Origin: Panagrolaimus kolymaensis
Taxonomy: Eukaryota; Nematoda; Chromadorea; Rhabditida; Panagrolaimidae
NCBI GenBank assembly: GCA_028622995.1
Contig: JAJQJQ010000020.1
Span: 434,001-498,000, forward strand
Length of the DNA: 64,000 bases
Direction of reading: 5' to 3'
Under the pieces are notes generated by a model, which was given only the letters and a program-made list of their open reading frames with translations, made no database searches and was not told the DNA's origin. Positions 11,261-23,518 of the stretch are shown here, in pieces; position 1 is the stretch's first letter; the number at the start of each line of letters is the position of its first letter. Made by a program: the position numbers and the translations under genes.

Positions 11261-12726
11261 TTAATACAATTTGAAATTTCTAAAGTAATGAATGTCAAAA
11301 TAATAACGGAAAAATTGAAATCCAACTGCAAGAATTACGACAGTACTTGCTAAGATGAGATATCGTCGAGTTGGAGATAAACCATTTGCTACATGCTGTT
11401 GTTGTTTTCGTGGAGGTCTTCCAATAGGTCCAAACATTCGTTTATAAACTTGTTTTTCTTTTTCAAGTTGTTCTTTTACACATTCATTAGCTTTGTGAAG
11501 ATCATCAGCCAAAACCTAAAAAAAAGAAGATAATTTTTGAAAATCATAAATCGAAAACTTTGAGGAAAAAAATGTGATTAAAGCAGTCACTTACTTCATT
11601 GTTTATTCCTTTTGCAATCAACTTAGATAAAATAGCTTTTGTTTCTTTGAATTCTTTTTTCATGAAATGAAATTGACTTTGTTTATAAAGAAGTTTCTCA
11701 TTTTCTGAATCAATTGTAAGACCTTCTTTTACGTGACGAAGGCCTTCAGAAGCATCTTTATTCTAAAAAGCAAGGAGAATCAAAAAAAAGAAAATAAAAA
11801 GAAAATCATACCTTCAAAAGATAAGTGGCAGCATTTATTGTTAGTTCCAACCTAATTTCATTAAGATCTTTTGAATTATCGAATTCCTTAGAAATAATAT
11901 CCAAAGCACTGAAAATGTTATTTAGTTAAAGGTGCTTAAACAATGGAAGGTTTCTTACCGTCCATTTAATTGAATAGCATGGTCAAGCATGTTATTATCA
12001 AAGTACCATGAAGCACGATCCTTTAATGTTGTCAAAAATTCTACTTTTTCTTCATGTGACATTTCATCAAAATTGACAAATTTTCCAAGGCTTTTGAGCT
12101 CAATTTCATACTTGGGTATGAGTTTCTTTACAGCAAATGAAGCTTTGTTACCATTAACAAGACGAGGAATACATTTAATGAGACAAATTTCTCCAGGTAA
12201 CATTGATTGAACAGCTAATTCCCATGCATCAATGGCATAATGATAACCAAGAGGAAATTTGATTTCTGTTACATCATCATTATCAGCGTCTTTAGATAAA
12301 TCCTTTACACGAATTTCAACCCATTGTTGAGGAGCTCCACGATCGCCATGCCCTTCTTTAATTGTTTTCTTCCAAAAATCTCCACCGCCTAGAGCATCTT
12401 CGAAACCTTCATCATCGAAAGAAACAAAATCATTTAATTTTTCTTCGGCAATTTCATCTTTTGTTGCTTGAATTCTAGATTTTTCACATTCAATTTCGAG
12501 TTCATCACTGGAAGGTCCTTTGACTTGACTAGCTAATTCCTAAACAATGACAATTAAAAGAATTAAAATAGATTTTAAAAAATATATGTACCTTTTTCTT
12601 GAGAACTTTGGATATCTCAGTATCACTTAAAGCTCGATCTTCATCACCAGATCCAGCAAGAGATGGTTCACCACTAGAGACAGCTCTCCGATGAATAGCA
12701 ACAGCTTCATAATCATCATCAGACAT
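11261..12726 (-). CDS. FKBP8: FKBP8-like tail-anchored immunophilin
   Basis: Membrane-anchored FK506-binding-type protein; in animals FKBP8 sits on mitochondria and ER as an Hsp90 co-chaperone. Exons from the 5' end: 12726-12592, 12539-11959, 11908-11812, 11762-11595, 11515-11261; 411 residues, close to the family norm. It has an acidic N-terminus, a FKBP-like domain from DFWKKTIKEG to LIKCIPRL, then helical TPR repeats (KDRASWYFDNNMLDHAIQL, LEIRLEL-like and EGLTIDSENEKLLYKQSQ regions). A single membrane span YLILASTVVILAVGFQFF lies near residues 379-396, with a short lumenal tail. The start was chosen because GTGTTTAG ends one base before the ATG, a likely SL2-type acceptor. It lies 164 bp behind GEMIN2 on the same strand. 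Confidence 0.85.
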
Positions 12727-12740
12727 CCTAAACACCAAAG
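12727..12740 (-). promoter_or_regulatory. probable trans-splice acceptor for the FKBP8-like gene
   Basis: Read on the minus strand, TTTGGTGTTTAG is followed by one G and then the ATG. There is no upstream exon in frame that could use it, and the preceding gene ends only 164 bp away. An SL addition site in an operon is the simplest reading. Confidence 0.65.
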
Positions 12741-12890
12741 AAAATAAAATTCAAATATTAAAATTAAAGATAATTTTCTTGATTCAAACAAAGTAATCTC
12801 TAAAGATTTGACACAAGATAAACGATAAAAAGCATTTCATTTCATCAGAGATAACAAAATAACAAACAACTTTAAAAACAACAACCATAT

Positions 12891-13735
12891 TTAATCGGCT
12901 AAATCCCTCTGTGAAAAATGTAACGAAACAATTGCAATAAAAATAGTATATTCAATAATTTTTTCTTTATCATTTTTTCCAAGTTTTGCTCTTTCTTTTC
13001 GGCATTCTTTTACAAATGAACGCAATGTTGATACAGCATCATGTTGTAGAGGGGTTTTGACAACCATTAACAATGAATAAAGCCATTCAAATAAAGCTCG
13101 AGAATAACCATAATCTTGAAAAGCCTAAAAAAAGAAAAATTAAAAATGACAAAATTTAAAAGATGGATGCTTACAGTAAACAAATGCTGAATGAGTTTGT
13201 CGATAAAAACATCAGAAAAACTTAGCACAAATCGCAATGTTGGTGGAGTTCCTTGGTGTGCCGCATAAATGGATTCTTGTGATGAAAGTATTGGAACCTC
13301 AGAATGTCGTTCTCGAAGACAAATTTTTGACCAAGCTTTTCCATCAGCAGCAGGTGGCAAGTTTTTCACTTTTAATGCTTTAATTTTACTTCGTTGTTTT
13401 TCTATATTTTCACGATCACGAGCAAATCTTATTATCTAAAAATTATTTACAATAGTAAAACTTCATCAATAAAACAGTAAACTTACAAATTCATCTTGCC
13501 ATTTTCTATCAGGAGCATAGGAACATTTATCATTAGTTTCAGGACCTTTGGATGATGATGAACTTATTGACGATTTAATTTTACTTGGATCAATTTTAGC
13601 ATAAGCGACATCGGTACAATTCATACGAGTTACAACAACTTGTTTCAAATATTCATCAACGGTAGTTGCTGGACGTTCCAAATTAACTGTAGATGGATCA
13701 AAATCATCAACATGATAACATCTTGCTTGATCCAT
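12891..13735 (-). CDS. GEMIN2: Gemin2 (SMN complex subunit)
   Basis: Partner of SMN in cytoplasmic assembly of Sm rings on spliceosomal snRNAs. Exons 13735-13487, 13435-13175 and 13124-12891; 247 residues. Family hallmarks are RPATTVDEYLKQV and AKIDPSKIK in the N-terminal half and WSKICL in the middle. The C-terminal helical domain has LFEWLYSLLMVVKTPLQHDA and the nearly invariant ending HFSQRDLAD. All introns are about 50 nt. It is probably the first gene of a two-gene operon with the FKBP8-like gene. Confidence 0.93.
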
Positions 13736-14215
13736 TATTTGAAAAATAGCGAGAGAATAAAGTTAATGAATATTTCAGACGCAAATAACTTCAGTCATCA
13801 GATTTTTTCGTTTATAATTTTCTTGCATTTTACTTTTTACACAATTTGGCGCGAATATACAGTGCGCCAACATTAGCGGATACAAACGATTTCGAAATCG
13901 TAACACCATAAAATCGTGCAATTGGTATCAAGATTTTGTTGTTTTTGATAGTCGGTTTTAATTCATTTTTGTAAAAAACATTTTTTTATTATTTATAAAC
14001 AAAGAAATTAAAATAATATTCACAAAACTTTAAGAGCTAAGACTGGTTAAATTAAATATGTATATATTTGTTGATATCAAATATTTTTGTTATAAACTTT
14101 AAAACTCTAAGAAATCCAAGATAAATAATTTGGTACACGTATTGCACAAAAAAAGAAGTATCAAGTGAAAATGAAAGATAGAGAATCAAATAATTGGCAT
14201 ATATGTATTTTTTTT
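13736..14215. promoter_or_regulatory. promoter-side spacer upstream of GEMIN2
   Basis: 480 bp between the myosin I stop codon and the GEMIN2 start; both genes are on the minus strand. It includes the E2F-like inverted pair at 13845-13870. The rest is AT-rich and unremarkable. Confidence 0.4.
13845..13870. promoter_or_regulatory. E2F-like inverted pair TTTGGCGCGAA...GCGCCAA
   Basis: TTTGGCGCGAA at 13845-13855 matches the E2F/DP consensus (TTTSSCGC). It is mirrored nine bases later by GCGCCAA (13864-13870), giving a 7-bp inverted repeat, TTGGCGC/GCGCCAA. It lies 110-135 bp upstream of the GEMIN2 ATG in a region otherwise poor in G and C. Function is inferred from the motif and position only. 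Confidence 0.5.
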
Positions 14216-17200
14216 TTAAACGCGTTCAACATAATTTGCAGGGAATAATCCACTTTTAGTTCCCAATCTTCCTTGCCACCATCCTGATGGATCTTCTGAT
14301 ATTAATTCAATTAATTGACCTTCTTGAAAAGTTAGCTCATCCAAATCTCGAGCATCATAATCATAAAGGGCTCGAACTTGAGGTCCTTTGGGTTTAGGTT
14401 TAGGTTTTGGAGCAGGTCTTGGAGCTGCAATTGGTGGTGGAGCATTTGTTGGATGTACAGCATTCGCAGCAGCATGGTTTTTATTGTTACGTTTATTAAA
14501 AATTTCATTTGGATCAAATCCATTTGATGGAAGAATTTGTTTTGGAACCTTAACTACTGGTTGTGAAACGATCGGTTGAGATTGTGGTTGAGGTGGAGCA
14601 TAAGTTGGACCTGGTCGTGAGCCAGTTGCTTTTTTATACCCATTGGTTGGCCGCACTTTTTCCGATGCTGGACGATATCGAGGACCTAAATTGTTCTTAT
14701 TTTATCGTATAAAAGTCAACTAAATTAAAAAGGCTTACGAGTATTATTAGGAAGTCCAGGAGCGACATTAACAATTAAAGCTTTGCTTTGTGGTTTTAAA
14801 GTAACATCAGCGGTTGCGCTATTTGCAATAACAAATTTAATTTCGCGTGTACCAGGTGATCCAATTTGTATTCTTTGCTTTTTCAATACAACAATCAATG
14901 AAGTTTTAAAGAATAACTCCAATTCATGGCCCGTTTGTTCTTTATATCGTTTAGTTAAACATGTCAAAAATTCAGTTTTTAATGGAGTTTCAAGGAATGA
15001 TGTGTATTCATTTTCCACATTTATAACAAACATATCATCTTGAAATGGACTTAATCCAACAGAAACAATATTCCTTAATGCAATTTGCCTAAAAAAATTT
15101 TTAACTTTTGATTATTTTTATTTTGCTTGACTTTCAAAGCTTACCTTTTAACCTCTTCCATTAGCTTTCCCTTATTTGGTCCTTTCTTTTCAACATGTCT
15201 TCCCACCAAAGTTAAATGTTTGGTTGTTAAAATTAAATCGAGTTTTGTTGTTTTAAAACTTCGATCATATTTTGTTACTTTTGCAGCAAAATCAATCCTT
15301 TCACGTCTTCCAACAATAACTTGTAACGCGGGATTATGCTCAATTCCAATATAGTCACCAACAAAATTTCGATTTAATGAAAATCTTCGTCTTTCTTTTC
15401 TGCCAAATAATAAATCAGACGCTTGTTCTTTAAGTTTCATATAATGCTTTTTAGCCACAAAACGTTTAAATGCTTTTTGAAGGGTTCGAGCATACGAATC
15501 ATATTTACGCTCTCGAGATTCTTCAAGAAGAAAAAGAGATTCAGGATTTTTAATAAAAATTTTAGTTTTCCCTAGTTGAAATTGATCCTGACTAATACCA
15601 GCTGAACGGCAAATAATCTGAAACAAGCATTTGTTTTTTCGAGTTTTACAACAAAACTGAATAAAACTTACTTCACAACCTTTTTTTGCATCACCTCGAT
15701 AATTTTTTAATGGCCATGTTTCATTACTTAAAATAGCATATCGCCATAAAAATTTATCAAATGCTCTTCGATAGGCATAACCTGCCCTCCGAATTCTTAC
15801 GTTTTCTTTAAGACCCAAATATTTAACTTGATGAAGGACTCGTTCTTGATCAAATTCGAGTGCCCGTTTATTTTCATTAGGTTTTATGCATCGAACATAA
15901 TGCGGCGTACAAGCTGTTAATGATTCAACAAGTTTATTTGCTTGTGTCTGAAAAGCATAGATAGTCAATATTGGTAAACGAAGAAGAAATAAACTTACTC
16001 GAATTTTAGTTGAAGCACTCGTGGGTTTTGTTTTAGGTCCGCTAGCTGATAAATCCTCCAAAAATAAACCTTTTAAAAATGAGCTTGAACTTGATTGCAT
16101 GAGTTGAATTAAATCTGGGTAAAGTACATCACGATTTCTATCGCAAAATCCATTTATTTGATATGTTACATCACCGGCATAATGACGAATTATAAAGCTT
16201 TCTGCTCCAGTGGAATAATGCTCATGTGATTCAAATTGTTGCTTCATTTTAACTAAAAAGCTACGATCCACGCCTTCGCTTTGGCCATGAATTTGGGCAC
16301 AAATATCATCCAATTGACACATAATTCCTGGTGGCTTCTTTGATTCAATTAAATCACATACAATTTTGTTATTAAAATAATCTATGGGAGTCCATTTAAT
16401 TCCTTCAGCAACATATTCATCTTGTTCTGATTTTAGAGTTAATTCAACAAAAATCTGAAAATAATTTCATATTTTCCTGGTAATCGATAACAAAATTCAG
16501 TCACTTTTTACATTGGCATAAAAATAAAACACTTTTTTATATAAATCAATTTTATTATTAAAATCCTAACCTGTTGAAGTTTTTCATTAACAAAATTAAT
16601 ACAAAATTGTTCAAAACCATTGTAATCAAAAATTTCGAATCCATAAATATCCAAAATTCCAATGGAAAGATTACGATTTGTTGATCCCGGAATATCCAAA
16701 GCTTTATTAACTGCTCCAACTAAATTATATCATTTTACATTTAGCAATTACGATATTATATTACCTAAAAAGTCAAACATTCGCGTATAGAGTGCTTTAG
16801 CTAAGGCATCTCTCGCATAAATGGCTTGTTCAACATTGTGTGTAATATCTATTTCTTCGGTTTGTTTACCCCATTTGGATTCCATTCTTCGCGAAATTAA
16901 TTTTTCTTTTAAATTTTCTGCTTGTAATCCAAGTAAATAAGCAGGATATTGGAGGACTAAAAATTGCATTTATTTTAATTTAGGTTATCATGTGCTTTTT
17001 GATACTTACAATCATCGCCTTGAACTGCGGCATAATTCCCTTGTTCAACAAAATTAATATTTCCTATATGTAAAACTGCAGAGACAAGCTTTAAAATTTC
17101 TAACTTTGTTCCATCATCAATTCCAATAACTTGCATCGCTTGAAGGGTTTCTGCATATTCTTTTGCATCATCCGTTCCTTCAGCTTTATGACAAGAACTT

Positions 17201-18164
17201 TTATTTAAATAATTGTAATATTCAATATTGCTAATACCAAGGGTTTCTGAAATATAAAAAAATACAATAATATTGGCGCGTTTAAATTTTGGAAACACGT
17301 TTTATCGTATGGTGGCACACTAACAATTTACTTTCACTAACCTCGAGTATTGGCATCAGCTCCACCTAGTAGTTGATAAAAAATATGAAAATTTCTTTCT
17401 CCTTTTCCAAGATTCACAACTCTTGATTTTTCAAGCAAAAAATTTGAAATTTTTCCACCAATTGGTTCACCACCTGCTCCAAATACAATTTCAACATATT
17501 TTCCAAATCTGGATGAATTCCAATTTCTAAGTGTTGCACTATTTCCAAAAGATTCCAATAAAGGATTTGATTTAATTATAACATCTTTAACATGTTGAAC
17601 TTTATGTGAACCACCCGAAATTCGAGCAATATAATTCATAATATATTTAGCTGCAACAGTTTTCCCTGCGCCTGATTCTCCTGAGATTATTACACAATGT
17701 GATTCCACATCAATCATCATATTACGATACATATCATCCGCTAATGCATAAATATGAGGTGGATTTTCATATTGCGCTGCGCCTTGATACATTTCCATAT
17801 CTTTTTCAGTAAAATATGGCATTTCTTTAAATGGATTTACTGAGATCAATACTGGTCCTATGTAAGTCTAAAAATATTAAATTTGATCAATCCTTGAAAC
17901 TTTTTTGAAGGAGACTAAAATGATAAATCAAAGAGATTTTGGGATTGGGAAAATATGGAATTTAAATAGGTTAAAAACTTACAAAAATTGCTTTATTTGC
18001 AAGTCTCTTTTTTAAATTATCAACAATGGCACTTTCATTCGGATGACCTAAAACCATGTCATCCACACCAACTTGATGGACATTGACATTTGATTGCCAA
18101 TGAAACGGCTAAAATTTAAATTACTCAAATTTTAACTAATTTGAAAAATATAAAAACAAACCAT
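14216..18164 (-). CDS. hum-1: long-tailed class I myosin (MYO1E/F, hum-1 type)
   Basis: Actin motor linking membranes to actin, as in endocytosis. Eleven exons from the 5' end: 18164-18162 (ATG only), 18108-17983, 17867-17342, 17246-17010, 16956-16765, 16719-16571, 16454-15999, 15947-15672, 15617-15145, 15088-14739, 14685-14216; 1085 residues (human MYO1E is about 1108). The motor begins [17 protein letters not shown] and has the P-loop GESGAGKT near residues 106-113. Further landmarks are [35 protein letters not shown] and [10 protein letters not shown]. An IQ motif follows ([18 protein letters not shown]), then the TH1 lipid-binding tail ([10 protein letters not shown] onward), a Pro/Ala-rich TH2 stretch and a C-terminal SH3 domain ([15 protein letters not shown] to [11 protein letters not shown]). 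Confidence 0.96.
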
Positions 18165-20575
18165 TTTTGTTAATATTTATTATTGAATTTTGTAATAAAT
18201 TTTAAAAACAGCTAAAGAAATCCGTGAGTTTGAGTGCGCAAAAAAGCGCTAAAAGTTAAGAAAAAATTAAAAAGAGTGTCCAAATTTTTAAACACACAGT
18301 CGCGAAATATATTTTGACTATCACAAACCAATAGTAAAAGTAATAATAATAAAGGAAGAAAAAACGCAATCGATGAGATCAAACGCAAGTTTTTTTTCTT
18401 CTAAAAAAACACACGAGAAAGGAAATGAGTCATTTTTAAATTTTGACGAAAGAAAAGGAAAACATGATTCACAACTTTTTTAAGAAGAAGAAAAATTCGT
18501 CAAATTTTAAAGTTGTGATCCAAACTTGATGATTTTAAAAACATGCAATTAAAAGCAGCGAAAAATAAAAAAAAGAAACTTGAAATTGTCCAGTTTTTTT
18601 GTCGCCGAAGCTCCAGAAAAACGGAGGAAGAAAAACAAAAAGTTTTGAGTTAATTTTTTTTGTTGTGGTTAAAAATGTTTGGAAAAAAATTACACTGCAA
18701 TGGAAAAACTAGAAAATAAAAAAAATGTATGTAAGAAGTAAAAAATAAAGTTTTAATTATCAATATAAGTTAGTTAGTTTGGAAGAAGAAAAGGAAAAAA
18801 AGCATTGTTATTTTGTTATCAGTGTTTGGTGTATTCGTTTTTTCAATAATAACGTCAATTAATTGTTTGACGAAGTTAAATACAGGGGTAAAAAAGAAAA
18901 AGAAAAAATCAATGCATATTTTACAAACAAAGTAAACATAAGAGGTGAAGAAAAAAGAGAAAGAAGAAGTTATGACTAATTGTTTAGTAAAAGCATAGAA
19001 TGTCCAATATTATGAAAGTATGCCATCATAAAAAAAATTGTGGAAACATTCGGTTTTATTATAATATTTTGAGTTTTCTAATTCTCATCATTTATAACCC
19101 GAAACTAAAAGGCTAGCATAAATAAAGATGTCTTCATACTTCTTGAGAAAATGGTTGCTTCGAATTGGCTGGTCATACCCTTTCTAATCGAGACGAAGAT
19201 AATGAATCAAAAGTTTTATGAATCAAAGAAAAAATGTCTTTATGACCTTATTGTAAAATAAAAATAAATCAAAGAAACTTTTTCAACATGATATGATGTA
19301 AGTAAGTAAAACAATTGATGATAATAAAAAACGCTGAGGCAAATATCAATAAAACAAAAAAAAACTACATAAATTTGACAAATGGGCCACAACTAAAAGT
19401 CGATTAAAAATTACAAAAATCCTTGAATAAGATCCAAAAAAACAAACAGAAACAAAAAAAATTGTTAAAAAAATTTGATATATTTGCCGATGGAATTGAA
19501 AAAAAAGAAAAGAAAGGGTCATTCATTCACTAAAATATTGCGAAAATGGACTATTTTTGAATCGAATTTATTTTTGTGAATCATGAAATAAATAAGTCGA
19601 AAAAATAAAATAAAAAAGAGGATTATCGAGATGACCGCCAAAAAAACCTTTCAATTCAACTACCTCTCTTTCTTTTTCTCCTAAAAATTTATTTTTGAGT
19701 GTCGGACATTGATTCGAGGTCACTCTTCTTCTCCTTCTTCTTTTTTTACTTTCCTCACTAAAACTTTTTTTTTCAAAGACGATCGAAAAAAACCGTTGAT
19801 CGAAAAATTTGAATCCTATTTTGCGGCTGCTGTTTTGAAAAAAAAGGAGTATGTGTAAAAATTGAAAAGCTTTAGGAAATGCGATTTGATTTATTACAAC
19901 AATCAAAAAAAAAATGGAGGAAAAGAGAAAGCACATCCTTCGGTTTTTTTTGTTGCTTTTCATACAATAAAAAAATAGTACAATCGAAAGGAAGCAAAGA
20001 GATGAATATTGTTCGACGTCAGCTGGGTGGTTTGTGTGGTTACAAACTAGCAGCAAGCAAACATTGGTGATGATGAGCGCGCGTCTCTTTCTAAAAAAGT
20101 AAATAAAAAAAACTTAAAAGGAGGCACTCCTATTGTTAAAATCGATTTATCCTACTTTCTTTCTATAGAAGGTGGAGGTTTGTTTCACTTTTTTGGAATC
20201 AAATAAATCATGTATAAAAAAATAACATGGATAAAATATTAGAACTTTGTGTGAAGCTTTTAATTTAAAATTTCCTTAAATGTATGTATATTTAATACCT
20301 TTATTACTTACTCATGCATACGAACTTAAAAACCTAAAAGCAGACGCTGCTTTATTTATAATATAAACAAAGTGCTGTTAGCCTAAACGCTAACTTGAAG
20401 CAATAAATAATATGTACTTCACCAAAAAAATTTCTCAACATGAATGGAATCCTAAAAAAAAAGAAGTTTAGCATGACAGAATAAAAACATTGTAGCCTTT
20501 TAGCCACAACAACAAAAAAATGATATGCAAATTATGAACTTGGCCTTTCATTTTTTTTAGAAACCTTGAAAAGTC
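18165..20575. other. 2.4-kb intergenic region between divergent myosin I and MFP2
   Basis: A/T-rich spacer, largely A-runs on the + strand. The open frames at 19568-20070 on both strands are low-complexity translations without splice support. It must contain the myosin I promoter and the distal MFP2 promoter. Apart from the TATA element just downstream, no defined site was recognised. Confidence 0.45.
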
Positions 20576-20583
20576 TATATAAG
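20576..20583 (+). promoter_or_regulatory. TATA box of the MFP2 gene
   Basis: TATATAAG lies 72 bp before the ATG of the MFP2-type gene. A short 5' leader (about 40 nt) would place transcription start at the usual 25-30 bp. Strong tissue-specific nematode genes often have such a TATA element. Confidence 0.6.
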
Positions 20584-20647
20584 CTTTTCAAAGCTTTGAT
20601 TTTGAGTTTTATTTGCTTCAGTTAGTATTTTGCTGTTCGTCGTCGTC

Positions 20648-21866
20648 ATGCCTGCTGCAAAAGAAGATACTTGGGCTTTTCAACCCATTGGTTCACCATT
20701 CCCTGATAACCCTGTTAGGGTTCAAGGCCAACAAAACATGTATGTCGCTTTATGGTACAAACATGGTAAGTTCTTTAATTTTATGGTATAATAAAAGTAA
20801 TTTTTGCTTTTTAGGAAAACCAATTCATGGTCGAAGCTGGAACGAATCTGGCCAAGTTCAATGCTCATTCCCTTATTCAAAGAAGGAATTAACTGGAACT
20901 CGTGATCTTGGAGGTGAGTATTTTTTATTTATTGAAAGCTTTGTAATTCAACAAACTATTTTAGGTCAAATTCAAATCTTGACATATTGTGGTGACTTCA
21001 GCACTCTCGGATACTGGTACCAATGGCTTCCATTCAAAGCAGGTCGTGATCAGGCTCATTTGGAATTGGTTCGTTGTGGTTCATCTGCCCCTGTTCTTAT
21101 GAAAGCTCCTAATGGTAAAGAATATTTGGGATACTTGGACATGGGATCCGAAATTGCAAGCGCTTCTTTTGATGGTAAAGCTATTGAAATTGCTGGTGGT
21201 CCAGTTCAAGATCTATTGGTTATCTTCCGCAACCTTCGTCCTCCTCCTACTGGTGTTAAAATTATCGACGACCAATGGATTGATGTCAAGTACATGGATA
21301 ATTTCCCCAAAAATGGTATGCCTGCCGATGATCGTAAACTCAACCAAGATAATGGTAATACAATGTATCAATACGTCGCACTTTGGTATAAACATGGTAA
21401 TCCTGTCTTTGGTCGAGCATTTCCATCAGAAGCTGGAAAAGTTTTAGCACACTTCGGATGGGACAACCAAGAAAATGCTGGACCTGAAATCGGTTCATTG
21501 CAAATGCTTGCTTTACCTCCTATTGAAAACGTAAGTTTTTCATTATTATTACACTTTAAATTTTATGTTCATTTTTTCAGAGAGGCATGGAATACAAATG
21601 GATCCCATTTAAAGATGCAATTAAAAATGTTGGTAGTTTTCGACCTGTTCATGTTGGTAAGGATTTTCGTTTTTTGTGATGTTGATAACCATTTTCAATT
21701 TTTAGGTGAAAGCAGTCCTTGTATCTTGAAAGACGACAAAGGTGTTGAACGTCTTGGAAATGTCCACATCAAAAATGAACGCGCTAGTGCTGGCTTCGGA
21801 GGCAAAGAATTGGCTATGGTTGGTCCAGCGGTTCAACAACTTCTCGTCCTTTGTCGCAATCCTTAA
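20648..21866 (+). CDS. MFP2: MFP2-type cytosolic sperm motility protein
   Basis: MFP2 accelerates assembly of major sperm protein filaments in crawling nematode sperm (known from Ascaris). Five exons: 20648-20765, 20815-20913, 20965-21530, 21581-21656, 21706-21866; 339 residues, the expected size. The protein is a tandem duplication. [18 protein letters not shown] (about residue 32) and [18 protein letters not shown] (about 209) start two repeats of roughly 130 residues. Each continues through a Gly-rich strand region and ends in [10 protein letters not shown] or [10 protein letters not shown]. There is no signal peptide or membrane span. The family assignment rests on recognised sequence pattern and length. 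All introns are 45-55 nt. Confidence 0.8.
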
Positions 21867-22202
21867 CTGTAACTTTTTTCTAATATTTAATATGTATGTA
21901 TCATGTGAAATAAATCTAATATAACAAATTATAACTTTGAAGGATTTTTGTTTTTAATATGTCAGCAATCAGATGAAAAAAAATCAGAACATAAACATCG
22001 TTTTGAAAATGTTCTTTTTGATTTTTACAGTAGTCTCAAAAATGAACTTATAACAAGAGAGAAAAGAAATAACTACCATTAATGTTAAAAACTTTAAAGA
22101 CAAATAGAAAAACATTTTTATACTAAAACAAACACAAGACATTAGAAACAAAAACAAAATTATGGAGAAAATTTTCGACTGATGACAAAAAAAAAATTAT
22201 GA
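21867..22202. other. short spacer between convergent genes
   Basis: 335 bp between the MFP2 stop and the stop of the unrecognised minus-strand gene. An AATAAA-containing AATAAATC lies shortly after the MFP2 stop (near 21909) and fits a poly(A) signal. Nothing else was seen. Confidence 0.45.
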
Positions 22203-23518
22203 TTAGATTCGATTTGTGCGTTTCTTTCGAGTACTTCGGCTTATTTGAGGCACGTTGACTTTTTCTTCGATTTTTTTCTTTGTATTGGTTTCTTTGGAAG
22301 AAATATATGGTTTGATAACATCGCTAAACTCTTCAAACTTTTCACCGATATTTTCAAATTCTTTTTTCAGCTTTTCTCTGTATACGTCGATGTATTCAAA
22401 TTGTTGAAGGATGGAAGAGCTGATACATTCGTATGTGATCGAATTAATTCGGTTGCAAATATATTCTTCAGTGAGACGCATACGTGTAATGGGTTCGAGA
22501 GATAAAAACTATAAAGTGATAATGATAATTGTCAGCAAAAAAAGGAATGGTAAACTTACTTCATGAGCAGTATTCCATTTTTCTTCATCAATTAGAGTAA
22601 AGAATTCTGTAACCACGAAACAATCATCATTTCCAAAAATAACAATCATAGATAAAAAGCAAATTTGCCAAGGTTCAAAATTGTCGCAAAAATCAGGGAT
22701 ACCATCCAAAGAATATGTTTGAATAACATGATTATGAATTATAACACCATGACGACCAGCAGAGATCCATGAAGATAAACCCGGGATATAAAAAGTTTCC
22801 ATAATCGATTCATTTTCCATAGCTTTTTGCTCTTGTGAAACTTTGACTTCTTGATTCGTTTTAATAAACTGAAAAAGATATTCAAATAAAGAGATAAAAT
22901 GTTCGAAAATATACTAACCATGTCCATGGTTGGCTTAGCAGAATTGTTGACGTAAACGATGTCACCCTTCATTAAGATATTAGGTCCTTGATCCAGAATA
23001 CTAATAATAGTATAAGTCATAAAAGCCTGAAAATTGTTAAAAAATGATAAAGCACATACATATAAAACTAAACTTACCACTGCTTTGAGTGGTTCATCAA
23101 TGCTAAATTCACAAAAATCAAGAATTTCATAGATTGGATATTGATGCCATTCATTATCGTCAAAAAATTCAGTTTCATAACTTTTTACATGCCATTCGCA
23201 CAAATTTCTAACATTTGGTTTTTTCAGTAATTCTTGTTGAACTTTAACCAGAAAAGTTGTCAGCTTTTTAAGCTTTTCTAAAAATAAAAAGGGATTAAGA
23301 AGTAAATAGTAAATTGGGTTTAAAAAAAGAACCTTACCAGAAGCTGGTCGAGCACAGAGAGCTCTAAAGATTTTATCATTTTCATAATTTTGAGGCAACT
23401 CCATATCATATCGTTCTACAAGGTTTTCGAATTCATTATTGAATATTTCTTCAACCATACTCCCTTCACTTTCAGCCATACTACTGACTTCACTTTCAGC
23501 CATAATTTCTTCTGACAT
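22203..23518 (-). CDS. unrecognised protein
   Basis: Five exons from the 5' end: 23518-23338, 23277-23078, 23026-22919, 22868-22560, 22508-22203, with introns of 50-60 nt in consistent phase; 367 residues. It has an acidic N-terminus with repeated MAESE units (MAESEVSSMAESEGS). The middle is mixed alpha/beta-looking, including YNEWHQYPIY-like and IPGLSSWISAGRHGVIIHNH stretches. The basic C-terminus ends SRSTRKKRTNRI. There is no signal peptide and no clear membrane span or catalytic motif. I do not recognise a family; a nematode-restricted gene is likely. The first of two possible Met codons in the frame (23536) was not used because the second follows a TTTTTTCTCACCAAA leader. Confidence 0.7.

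Noticed and set aside
19568..20070. A 162-residue minus-strand frame and overlapping + frame
   Set aside because: Low-complexity Phe/Leu/Arg or Lys sequence from homopolymer runs; no family resemblance and no splice signals in the right places.
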